From Sipunculus nudus (taxonomy: Eukaryota; Annelida; Sipuncula; Golfingiida; Sipunculidae): a stretch of DNA of 64,000 nt. The notes below the pieces were generated by a model that had not been told where the DNA came from, ran no database searches, and worked only from the letters and a program-made list of their open reading frames with translations. Shown piece by piece: positions 1 to 9,599 of this stretch (position 1 is its first letter; the number at the start of each line of letters is the position of its first letter). The DNA is taken from positions 33,009,229 through 33,073,228 of the forward strand of contig CM049314.1 of the NCBI GenBank assembly GCA_026874595.1, given 5' to 3'. A program made the translations under genes and the position numbers.

Positions 1-118
1 AATTGTTTTGCTAAACAGGTAAAAACACTACATAACATAGAAATCTTATAAAAAATGTATTCTTTTACCTTCTTGAAAGATGAAAATAAAAATAAAAATA
101 TTTGATTGGGGGGGGGGG

Positions 119-174
119 GACAGTGGGGTTAAAATTGACGCGGGCGGTGACTGAGAACCATACCTTTTTTTGGC
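119..174 (-). mobile_element. Terminal fragment of a MITE (same family as 22251-22743)
   Basis: The stretch with CTGAGAACCATACC followed by a T run and GGCC matches, in the same orientation, the right end of the element at 22251-22743 (GCCTGAGAACATTCC, T run, GGCC). Only this end is recognisable, so it is a truncated copy. The neighbouring run of G at 109-118 is a homopolymer. Positions 1-118 and 175-753 show no gene that I recognise. Confidence 0.45.
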
Positions 175-753
175 CTTATTGATATTGTTTCCTGGATACG
201 ACGATACGGCATGAGAGCAGATCGGTAACTCTGTCGTCGTGATGTATCGAAATGTAAAGATATGTATATCGACAGCCATAGCCAGGCTATTGATAAATAT
301 ATTAGTTTGAGAAAATTAAGTATCAAATATTTAATTATCATTATTAATATTACATAAACCATGATCTTATATGAGCTTCCTAGCCGGGGCCGGGCGACAA
401 TACCGTCACCTATTCTTCTCGAAAATATCTATAAAACGCGCGCATTTAACATTTTCATTTGATGTGTCTTAAGTCTGCATATAGTATTTATACTCATATT
501 TCCCATGCGAAACATGAAGAAACATGCTATTTTCTGTAAAACAATTGTTCTGTACAAGTCTATGAAGATATGACCTACATTGTGTTACTAGTTACTGTCC
601 GAGCATCTGATAATTGTATACGCATGCGTTTCCTTAAATGGTGTCGGCTCTGCATATACACGATACCACGTCCGGGCATCAATCATAATAAACACATAGG
701 ATCTTGGGCCATCGAGAATTTACTACATCCAGGATTTGGGACATTCAGAACTC

Positions 754-1929
754 TTATAACGGAGACACAGACACCTCCTCAGCTGTGTATATACTCGGCC
801 TCGTAGGGCGTAAAAGGCATTTGGGCCTCCAGTCCTTTCCCCACAAGAACACAACTGGATACGCGCACTGGCAGATATTTAGTATGAGGCAAGATATCAA
901 TCTCAGTTGTCCAGTCACATTTGAAATTCTAAGTCGCCTTTTTATTGTATCTGTGGCGAAACTGTCAAAGATACAACCACTGAAAGGGAGAAGATTAAGT
1001 AGAAGAATTACAAGCATGATTGTTGATCTTACAATCATGTCCCGGTCCTGTTTCAACTGAACAGCTGATGGGTTGACATAATTTATGTTAGGATTTCGTG
1101 AATTTTCTCCTGTTTGATTGTTTGTTTGAGGAATATCTTCGAGCGGGCAGAACGTGTGCCTTCTGTGGTCTTGCTGTTCCTGCTCAGGATTCCTTTGAAC
1201 AAACAATGTCAGTCCAATCATAGCTGGGCCGATCCGAAGTCGCCGTTTCCGAATTTCGTGTATAGACGCGAAAATGAAACTGGACCCGATTAAATATAAG
1301 AAGATGAAAGTCACACAAGCAGCGATGACATATTTCCTTGTGTTAACCAAAGGATGCGTCCTGTTACATAATGTAACTGTCAACGCTTTAAGTTGGTAAT
1401 CTGTTATAAACCAGACAAATCCAAGCAGCCAAGGAAGTGCTAAGCCGAGGACATACCATTTTTTATCAGCAGTCATATAAGTCACGGATTTACCTCGAAC
1501 CTGCTGGTAGAGAATATAAAACTGGCTGGCCAGACTTACTGTCAATACACACATGCTAATGAGGTAGCCGTAATTAACAAGACAAAGTACATCGGTTAAG
1601 AGCAGGTCGTCATGCTTGAAAACTCTCACAGCGTTTAAAGGTACCAAAATCAGTCCAACGTAAAAAGATACGATAATGATATTGATATGGAAACAATTAG
1701 CTCGGTGCCGTAGCTTAGGATTGCGCACGATAAAACTTACCAATGCTGCTAAACCGACTACGCATCCTAAAGATAAACACGTAATCACCGAGCTTAAAGT
1801 AATGGCTACAACTGACAGTGAAGCTGGAAGGAAATCCGGCGTTTCTGCGAAGCCCTCGCTGCCCTCTGTTAAAATATCCATAGCCCTATCGGTTGAAGTG
1901 TTCCCGGAGTATGCTGTAACCGTTTCCAT
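754..1929 (-). CDS. Divergent seven-transmembrane receptor, family copy 1
   Basis: A single uninterrupted ORF encodes a plasma-membrane receptor of seven hydrophobic segments. An NTS glycosylation site lies in the short N-terminus. A cysteine at the outer end of TM3 (LCLVNYG) and one in the second outer loop (TLCNRT) can form the usual class A disulfide. A basic third inner loop (EIRKRRLRIG) precedes TM6, and TM7 ends ICQCAYPVVFLWGKDW. The DRY triplet after TM3 is absent (QFYILYQQVRG follows), and NPxxY is replaced by CAYPVVF. I start at the second Met (METVTAYSG) because both paralogues at 42 and 55 kb start there. An upstream in-frame Met at 1947 would add six residues. This copy has an insertion (ISNVT region) before TM7 relative to the others. 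Ligand unknown. Receptor identity is confident; subfamily is not. Confidence 0.85.
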   Translation of the reverse strand: METVTAYSGNTSTDRAMDILTEGSEGFAETPDFLPASLSVVAITLSSVITCLSLGCVVGLAALVSFIVRNPKLRHRANCFHINIIIVSFYVGLILVPLNAVRVFKHDDLLLTDVLCLVNYGYLISMCVLTVSLASQFYILYQQVRGKSVTYMTADKKWYVLGLALPWLLGFVWFITDYQLKALTVTLCNRTHPLVNTRKYVIAACVTFIFLYLIGSSFIFASIHEIRKRRLRIGPAMIGLTLFVQRNPEQEQQDHRRHTFCPLEDIPQTNNQTGENSRNPNINYVNPSAVQLKQDRDMIVRSTIMLVILLLNLLPFSGCIFDSFATDTIKRRLRISNVTGQLRLISCLILNICQCAYPVVFLWGKDWRPKCLLRPTRPSIYTAEEVSVSPL

Positions 1930-2001
1930 TATGTCAGGCTGAAACACTGGTTCTTGAGGCTGATGAAGTAAATGTAATTATAAAAATCAAACAGAGCTGT
2001 C

Positions 2002-2003
2002 CT
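2002..2003 (-). other. Probable 3' splice acceptor in the 5' UTR of receptor copy 1
   Basis: On the minus strand TTGGATTATTGCAG lies about 75 bases before the start codon. The corresponding sequences before copies 2 and 3 are TTGGGTTATTACAG and TTGGATTATTTCAG. The invariant AG after a pyrimidine-leaning stretch suggests a conserved 5'-UTR intron acceptor. A 5' exon was not located. Confidence 0.35.
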
Positions 2004-2054
2004 GCAATAATCCAAGATCACCGCAGTTTTCAGTTATCTACACTGGTTAAAAGA

Positions 2055-2770
2055 TTAAAGGTGTGTCGTCTGTTATCTACTCTGTTTCAATGTTCACAGG
2101 CACTGCGCATGTTATATACACTGTTCCGAATGTCACAAAAATTTCTATTGTTATCTACACTGTTTCAAAGTTTAAAGGTGTGTCGTCTGTTATCTACTCT
2201 GTTTCAATGGTCACAGGCTGGTATTCTGTTAATTACACTGTTTCAAAGATTAAGGTGTGTCGTCTGTTATCAACACTGTTCCATAAATCACAGGCTTGTC
2301 GCTTTTTATCTACACTGTTTCAATGAGTACAGGCTGGTCTTCTGTTATCTACACAATTTTAAATATTAGAGGTGCATCGTCTGTTATCTGTACAGTATTA
2401 ATGATCAAAGGCCTCTCGCCTGTTATCTACACTGTTTCAATGATCAAAGGCTTTCCGCCTGTTATCTAAACTGTTCCGAATGTCACACAATTGTCTATTG
2501 TTATCTATACTGTTTCAAAGATAACAGGAGTGTCTGCTGTTATCAACACTGTTCTGAAGGTCCCAGGATTGCTTTCTATTATTAACTCTGTTCCGCAGGT
2601 CAAAGCGTGTCGTCTGTTATCTACACTGTTTCAATGATCAAAGGTGCGTCTTCTGTTATCTACACTGTTTCTATGATCACAGGCTGGTCTTCTGTTTTCT
2701 ACACTGTTTCAGAGAGAAAGGTGTGTCGTCTGTTATCTACACTTTTTCAATGATTAAAGGTGTGTAGTCT
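2055..2770. repeat. Minisatellite, period about 38-40 bp, upstream of receptor copy 1
   Basis: Roughly eighteen imperfect copies share the core GTCTGTTATCTACACTGTTTCAATGATC with variable GGTGTGTC joins. The array begins about 130 bases upstream of the minus-strand receptor start codon, so it sits in or next to the promoter or a 5' intron. Related looser repeats (AAACACTGTAAATGATTGAAGATA type) lie upstream of the other two receptor copies at about 41.80-41.99 and 55.40-55.56 kb. ORFs of 87-102 codons on the plus strand here are products of the repeat. Confidence 0.85.
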
Positions 2771-3291
2771 TTTTCAAAGATCTTAGAAGTATCTTCGGTT
2801 ATCTTATTGCAAAGATCCCGATAGTGTATCTGCTTATTTTAAAAAACGTGCATCAGTTTAATCGGCAGCACTCTATCTTGTGCATGGAGGAGCCCCGTAC
2901 ATCATATGTCCAGTGAGAGAAACGATTCTATTATTTTGTATCTAACTTGGAAGCGACCTTCCGCCCACGCCATTTACATAAACGCGCATGTTAATTAATG
3001 AGTCATTTGACGGTTGTTGTTTACGCTCTCATTATCACAGTGCAGTTCCGCTTTAGAGCGGCTGTCCCCCGCTGGCCCTTCCATCATCTGGGGTTAAGTT
3101 TCTGGCTTCCTTGACAGTTCTGATTACCCATTTCGTTAATTCATCGTAACGGATCCCTAAATGGGTGAAGGGTTTTATCTGTGTCTTTCATAAATATATA
3201 TCATTGACACTTAATTACTCGTTTGATTGATACAACAATTAAACCATACCTGAACTGCTTTTCAACTGGAACATTTTACCAAGAGAAAGCC

Positions 3292-3360
<69 letters not shown>
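3292..3360. repeat. (TA)n microsatellite, with gene-poor flanks
   Basis: An uninterrupted TA run. The surrounding 2.8-4.5 kb shows no recognisable gene. It holds only homopolymer and GA tracts (G run at about 4132-4152; GA then G tract at about 4362-4412). Confidence 0.9.
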
Positions 3361-3365
<5 letters not shown>

Positions 3366-4359
3366 GACAGGAACTGGCCGAAACTAAGGTTTATCAATAG
3401 TTGCTCAAATTAAACATCAATTGCACAACCAGTTGTTCTGTTCCATTTAATTTTACATTAAATTAACATATAGCATGTTGTTACCCAGAAGAATTATAAT
3501 ATCTTTAGCACTCTTTTCCATTAGGTATTCCAAAGTTTAAATAATGACAGAGTAGCTATTTTATAATATTGTCGGCCCTGATTCAAAAGCCGATCGTAAC
3601 TCGTGGCAAGAAGAGTTTGAAAAAAAAGCTGAATTTTGCAAAAATAGAAACATACACACACACGAATAGCAAAAAAAAGGTTGCATTTCATGACACTAAT
3701 CCCACAATTTAACTCCGAATTTAATATTTTGTAAAACGGTCGTCCGTTCAGAATATCCAACATTGCCGTCCGACCTCGAAGCCGTCTATCCCTACGTCGT
3801 CCAACCCGATGTTGTCCCCATGGAATGTAATCTCTCAATGCTTAGGAGAAGGGAGACGGCTAACAGTGACAGCTTGATGATTTATTTCAGAGTTATCTCA
3901 GAGTTCTGTCTAAATTGTAATTAGTGTAAGCAGGCATATTACAAAATCTTTTATTGTTTGTGTCACACATTTCAATTAAACGTATACAAAAATTAAGTAT
4001 CAGGTTAAAAAATAAGATTAACAATTCATAGTTAATCCCTAAATGGAACGAATCTCTGTAATTCTAATTATTAATGTATATCATTTCCAATGTATAAATA
4101 TTATTCTCTGAATATCAGATGGATGGGTTCGGGGGGGGGGGGGGGGGGGGGGTAAGCGGAGATTCTAAAAACGATTTTAAAAAAGTAAAATAAGATTCCT
4201 TTTTCAATATATTTATATACTGCTGTAAATAAAAATGATTAATTATTGTTCATGTGATTTAAAACTTATGGTTTAAGGATACTTATTGAATTTTGCGAAA
4301 TGTTTGTAAGATTACAGATACATTACATGTCCATTCAAACCTTGTCTCGGATTCGGGTG

Positions 4360-4401
<42 letters not shown>

Positions 4402-4575
4402 GGGGGGGGGGGAGAAAAAGAAAAGAAAGGAAAACTGGGCTCTCGATGCAAAGGGTGCGCCTTCACAGACCACACATATTGACTAATTAATTCCCACGCC
4501 TCATGTGTGAAAATGTGCAACAGATGTATCAGAATCATGCTTGTTAACCCATGTCTCAAATCTTTTTTTTTTCAG

Positions 4576-4800
4576 GCGGGTTCTCCAAACATAGTCCAGA
4601 ACAGGACGCTGACGGGCCTCATCCCATTCTACCGATTCCCAGGCCCGGGAGCTTCAAGCACGAAAGTGACACATTCCGTCCTCAAGCCGTCAAATCAGAC
4701 CGAAAGGTTTGTCCCGGCTAAATGCTATTATCCCTGTCCCAACAACGGCGAAATTGACGTCAGAATTATGAAATGTAACAGGCTTTGCCTCCTGCTGTGA
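4576..4800 (+). CDS. Candidate 3'-terminal coding exon of an unidentified gene
   Basis: A strong 3' splice site (a run of T followed by TTCAG) ends at 4575. It opens 75 codons, including the stop, in sequence of clearly higher GC than its surroundings, closing with TGA at 4798. The peptide begins AGSPNIVQNRTLTG if read in phase 0. It has two N-glycosylation sites (NRT, NQT) and a four-cysteine tail (KCYYPCPN... MKCNRLCLLL), which suggests a secreted or lumenal protein. No family is recognised. No upstream partner exon was found, and the entry phase is not fixed. It could be a chance ORF. Confidence 0.35.
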   Translation, partial: AGSPNIVQNRTLTGLIPFYRFPGPGASSTKVTHSVLKPSNQTERFVPAKCYYPCPNNGEIDVRIMKCNRLCLLL

Positions 4801-5004
4801 TATCATGATATCCCTAAAAAAATATTAAATAATCCCTAATGCAGTGTACATTAAAGAGATATTTACATGGTCGCTCATCTGTTTAAGTGTAGATGTACAG
4901 TTTTGGGGATTTAATTGGATGCATTTTGTAAAATCAAGAGACTATCCAATATGGCACCTATCCTTATTTGAAAACTGAATTATTTTGTATTTTAAAGGTT
5001 TAAA

Positions 5005-6690
5005 TTTATTTTTATAGAATATCGTAAAAGAACACAAACAAAAGTCCATATCTTGCATGCAATTATTGTTTCAAATATTTTAATGATAAGAGCATTCGCA
5101 TACCAAATACACACCATACCATTATGGTATACAAGTGTACTTGTATAAATCGCCGCGCTCGTGTCATATGTTTTGTTCCTAGAGTCCGTAGAACAATAAT
5201 TTAAATCTATGTGGCCTAACCAAGTACATATAATCCTTGTGTAAAGATGTTAACAGCTCCGCACTGTGTGGTCTCACCAAGTAGTCCTTATGTAATTAAA
5301 TCAATAGGTCCGCCCTGCTTCCTTCGCAAATCAGTGCAGTATTAATTGTTTTAATATACGCTGATAAGCAGCATTGGTTGTTATACAATAATTACCATAG
5401 CAACAATGCAATAAACATGAAATTCGAAATTAACATGCGTTTCTTTGTTATATATATCTATTTACCATGACGACCGTGTATATCTGAGACTACCTTGTTA
5501 TTTTTTTTGTCATACAAATGACTCAAATACAAATATTAGGGATATTTTGGTAAAGCTTACAAAATACATAACAGGATAAATGGGATTTGTATGTTATCAG
5601 CCCGTACTTCCACGAGATATTTAAAACTGTTGATCAGTAGCTGTTGTAATGATATTTATATTGAACATGCATACATTTACTCGAACCTGCTGAGGTAAAA
5701 TAACATAAAAGTCAACTGATCTCATAATATACTATACCATGCATATATTACACCGTAAATTCTTTAACAGATGATTACAGAACAATGAGTCCTCAATATA
5801 TTGAATATATTATCGAATAAACATTTCTTTTGAAATATACTATAAAAGAACCCACAAGGTTTAATTTTTTTATTACAACAAAGCACAATCTACGTATACC
5901 ACCATATATATGGACAGCAACCTGAAGATAAAATATACATGAGAAGCAGGTACCTGTCTAGACCAAAGGGACAAAAATACAATTAAATACCAATACATAT
6001 ACATACATATATTCATATCCTTGTGCGCATTGTAAAATTAATCATATTTTTAGTTGAAATAACATTGTGTTAAGAAACACTTGTCAAGTGTTCAGAGGAT
6101 TCCATTTTCTATTATGCTGTGGAATATTATCAGTGTTTTTCGCTATATTGTTTCAATGTAAAGCTAAGGTTGTTGCTCCATTTGTAACATTGGTATAATT
6201 TTGCTCCCGATTGCACCGTTATTTTCTTCATTTTTAAAAATTCCCTATGCCATCTCACGCTAGCCCCATCGACCTCTCGCGCCTTGTCTCTTGAACTTCA
6301 TTTGATCTGTCTGTTCAAGTTTAAGCAAACAGTTCTTGTCATATGTTAATGAAACTTTGTGGAGGCTTAGAATAACACCCAAGGAACAACCCAACTAATA
6401 TATTAGCATTAAGCTGGTTCAATGCCTCCATCAAGGAGAATATGTTTTTGCCGGCCTTTGTCTGTTTGTCCGTGTCTTTGTTAGCAACATTACTCAAAAC
6501 GTTATGAACGGACTTTGCTGAATTTTTCAAGTAAGCCAGGCAATAATACAAGGAACAAAAGTCTAAATTTTAGGTATGATCCGTATCACCATCTGGATCA
6601 AGGAATTTGTTAACCGGAAAATGCTACATTTCTGACGACGTCATATGGCGGAGGTCTGCGCTTTTCGAGTGCTTTTCTAGTTATCATATG
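5005..6690. repeat. Dispersed interspersed repeat, copy 1
   Basis: The first part (about 5005-5490) matches 63085-64000, sharing CATATGTTTTGTTC, the CCGCCCTG block and ATTACCATAGCAACAA. The second part (about 5490-6690) matches 24297-24960, sharing TTATATTGAACATGCATACA, the CCCGATTG.ACCGTTAT block and CTTCATTTG. Its 3' end (about 6420-6690) contains a stretch that I recall as a very widespread metazoan repeat: ACTCAAAACGTTATGAACGGA, then CCATCTGGATCAAGGAATTT, then GGCGGAGGTCTGCGC. No intact ORF is present. Class undetermined (SINE/LINE tail or non-autonomous element). Confidence 0.7.
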
Positions 6691-6854
6691 ATTTCTATCC
6701 AGGGCTTCATTTTTATTGTAACATAAGGTTTTTTCCTTTACTTTTATCCCTGTTGAGGTCAACATCCATTCCTACAAAGAGCTGATCAGTGAGTTAATCG
6801 TGAATAAAATTTTGACTGGCCGAGTCTATACAATGGTTAAAACTAAATTCCTCT

Positions 6855-7205
6855 CTCTAACAATTAAGGGTCGTCAAACTTAATTGAGCTTGCAGAGTCT
6901 CGACACTTAGGTCAACTACTGCCACCTCGCTACAAAATATGTAACATTTTATTGTTTATTATTACTGTTTGTTATTATAAGAGCTGGCACTTAGTTGCGT
7001 CTGGCGGTACAAAAAAATCATGTGGTTAAGCCTGAAATCCTCCCTCTGATATATAAGATTCGTGAAACGTTATTTCGCTTGCAATGTCGCGACGCTTGGA
7101 ACAGCTTCTGCAAACTCGTGCCATATTATGTAACTGTTTGTTTATTATCACTCTTTGTTGTTATATGATTTGGCACCGAGTTGCGTCAATCGGTGCATGT
7201 AATCA
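6855..7205. repeat. Diverged tandem duplication, unit about 186 bp
   Basis: About 6860-7015 and 7047-7201 align along their length. Both contain a TCTCGACACTT or TCGCGACGCTT block, a TATGTAAC block, TTGTTTATTAT, and a GGCAC...AGTTGCGTC end. No coding potential is visible. Positions 7206-7660 hold nothing I can identify. Confidence 0.65.
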
Positions 7206-7664
7206 CGTTTTTGTTATGGTTTTATTTCTTGCGTTGTAGTTTAATACATTTTCTACTGCTTTACAAGTGATTTTTTTTTTACAAATATACTTCTGTAAGA
7301 ATATGTTTAATGAATATCGTGTTTTGTTTCACCTGAACGGAGGCACACATCATACAACTAAGATGTTGAAATAACTTTTAATTATGGTCCCTGCCATTTC
7401 ATTTTCATGTGAGAAACTTTAGGCTAAAATTGGATTTTATCCCTTCTTGATTATCTTTTTTATTAGATAGAAACAACTCTGAAGGTAAAGAAAAAAGAGT
7501 GGTCTATATCCGCCGATATAATGGATCCCACATAATTTTATATGACACCCTCAACATTCTAAGATGAGCTTTCTTTGAAGGTTCCATAACGAAGCCTATA
7601 CAAGATGCTCCACAAAGAACCTGTCAAGATTCCGTACTCAGTCCACTCTGAAGAATCTTTAAAG

Positions 7665-8415
7665 TTCTTGGTAAGCACAGTCCACCTGTCTGTTCACCAT
7701 AACAAGACTACGAAACCGGATTGTAAGCAGTCCACGTGTCTGTTTACGATAACAAGGGAACGTAACCGGATTGTAAGCCCTCCACGTGTCTGTTCACCAT
7801 AACAGACTTTGAAACCGGATTGTAAGCAGTCCACGTGTCTGTTTACCATAACAAGACTACGTAACCGGATTGTAAGCAGTCCACGTGTCTGTTTACCATA
7901 ACAAGACTACGTAACCGGATTGTAAGCAGTCCACGTGTCTGTTCACCATAACAAGACTACGTAACCGGATTGTAAGCAATTCACGTGTCTGTTCTCTATA
8001 ACAAGGCTAAGTAACCGGATTGTAAGCACAGTCAAAAGTCTGTTAACCATAACAAAACTACGTAACTAGACAGTAGGCAGTCAACGCGTCTGCTCACCAT
8101 GACAAGACTACGTAACTGGATTGTAAGCAGTCCGCGTGTCTGTTCGCCATAACAAGGCCACGTAACCGGATTGTAAGCACAGTCCACGTGTCTGTTTAAC
8201 ATAACAAAACTACGTAATCGGATTGTAAGCAGTCCACGTGTCTGTTCACGATAACAAGACTTTGTAACCGGATTGTAAGCAGTCCACGTGTCTGTTCACC
8301 ATAACAAGACCACGTGGCCGGACTGTAAGCACAGTCCCCGTGCCTGTTCACCATAACAAGACTACGTAACCGGATTGTAAGCAGTCCACGTGTCTGTTCA
8401 TGATAACAGAACAAC
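7665..8415. repeat. 50-bp minisatellite with an E-box in most units
   Basis: About fifteen head-to-tail units of 50 bp read TAAGCAGTCCACGTGTCTGT, a CACCATAACAAGACTACG segment, then TAACCGGATTG. Units at 7821-7970 are nearly identical and outer units diverge. Most contain the palindrome CACGTG. The minus-strand ORFs across it are repeat products. Confidence 0.9.
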
Positions 8416-8849
8416 GTAACGCCACCTCCGCACCAAGGACAAAAAAATATGAAAGGAGAAACAAATAATAAATACTGTCTTCTTCACCAAGGGGCGTGTT
8501 TATGTTTTGGTTTTCGCCAATGAAGTGCAAGTTTATATCCTATGGTGCACTTGAACAAGCAAAATATATATATAAGCCTTTGTTATACTGATTACAAAAT
8601 ATAATCACATTTATTAGCAAAAAGGGTGCATAAAATAATTTTCGCCCCCCCCCCAATAAAAAAAAAGAAATTGAGACTGTCCGATCAAACAGGATATATT
8701 AAAATCAGATACAACGAGATACATAATCTTAGACATTTGAATATGTCAAGAAATATAATATCCGGGGGAGGGGGGTTCTCGATTTTACAAGGTGTTTCAT
8801 AGCTTAGAATAGAATTTTTATGTTTGAAAATTATTTTCGGTCAGAATTG

Positions 8850-9240
8850 ATTAACTGGAATAAAACTGTTTACAAGAATCAACTTTTTACTACAAACAAA
8901 ATACGGATGGTTGCCATAAAATGTAATGACAAGAGGTATATGACAAGGCTGTCCTGTATCTGCATTGATTTTTACTATTCAGTCTGAATACTTGCACAAA
9001 ATATAAGAACATATTAATAATATTAACCTGTGAAAAAATAAAACTGAGGGAGTATGCAGATGACACTACTCTGACGCTGAAGAATGATAAATCAATTCAA
9101 TAGCTCCGTAGGAAAGTTATGAATAAGGAAACCTAGCTGCTTTGAAATTAAATAAAAACAAAACTACCGCTCTAGATCTAGGTAATAATAATCTTATAAC
9201 CATTAAAGGAAATCGCTCCACCTTTGACCTCAATGTTCTC
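8850..9240 (+). pseudogene. Relic of a LINE reverse transcriptase
   Basis: In shifting plus-strand frames the hallmark reverse-transcriptase blocks are readable. First comes WNKTVYKN, then RGI-stop-QGCPVSALIF with TGA where relatives have Arg, then LREYADDTTLTLKNDKSIQ with the catalytic YADD box. AALKLNKNKTTALDLG follows, corresponding to the SGLKLNxxKT motif. The order and spacing match the palm domain of non-LTR retrotransposons. At least one stop and several frameshifts make it inactive. Neither 5' nor 3' parts of the element are recognised. Confidence 0.8.
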
Positions 9241-9454
9241 TGAAACCGCGTAGCGTATGGCACTGTGCCATCCCTCATTTTAAAGGTTATTGTCCTCGCA
9301 ATGACATAGGTGATATGATAATAAATAAATTTAAATGTACATATAATTTTAAGTGATTTTCCCCTTTTTTTCTGATTTGGTTAGACCAAGCACTGCCTTA
9401 CTGCCTTCGGCAATGACCGGAATGCGTGCATCGTGGTCACTCAACCTCAGACAC

Positions 9455-9558
9455 ATGAATAAGACTATTGTTTATATGAATAACGCTTACTTTAAGTTAG
9501 GAATTTTAGCATGTCTGGCCTTTCATTTGACTCAGGCTCTCACCCACGTGCGTGGCCA
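9455..9558 (+). CDS. Candidate first coding exon with a signal peptide
   Basis: ATG codons at 9455 and 9476 open a short hydrophobic leader (YFKLGILACLAFHLTQALT) of the form expected for secretion. The ORF is followed at 9559 by GTAAAAGTG, a plausible 5' splice site; without splicing it stops two codons later. No downstream partner exon is recognised, so this is only a candidate. Two further in-frame ATGs lie upstream, at 9413 and 9422. Confidence 0.28.
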
Positions 9559-9599
9559 GTAAAAGTGAAAAACCTATGTTTCCAGCTTTATGAAATGGA

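Noticed and set aside
7665-8415. CRISPR-like array
   Set aside because: Head-to-tail 50-bp units with no unique spacers, in a eukaryotic context.
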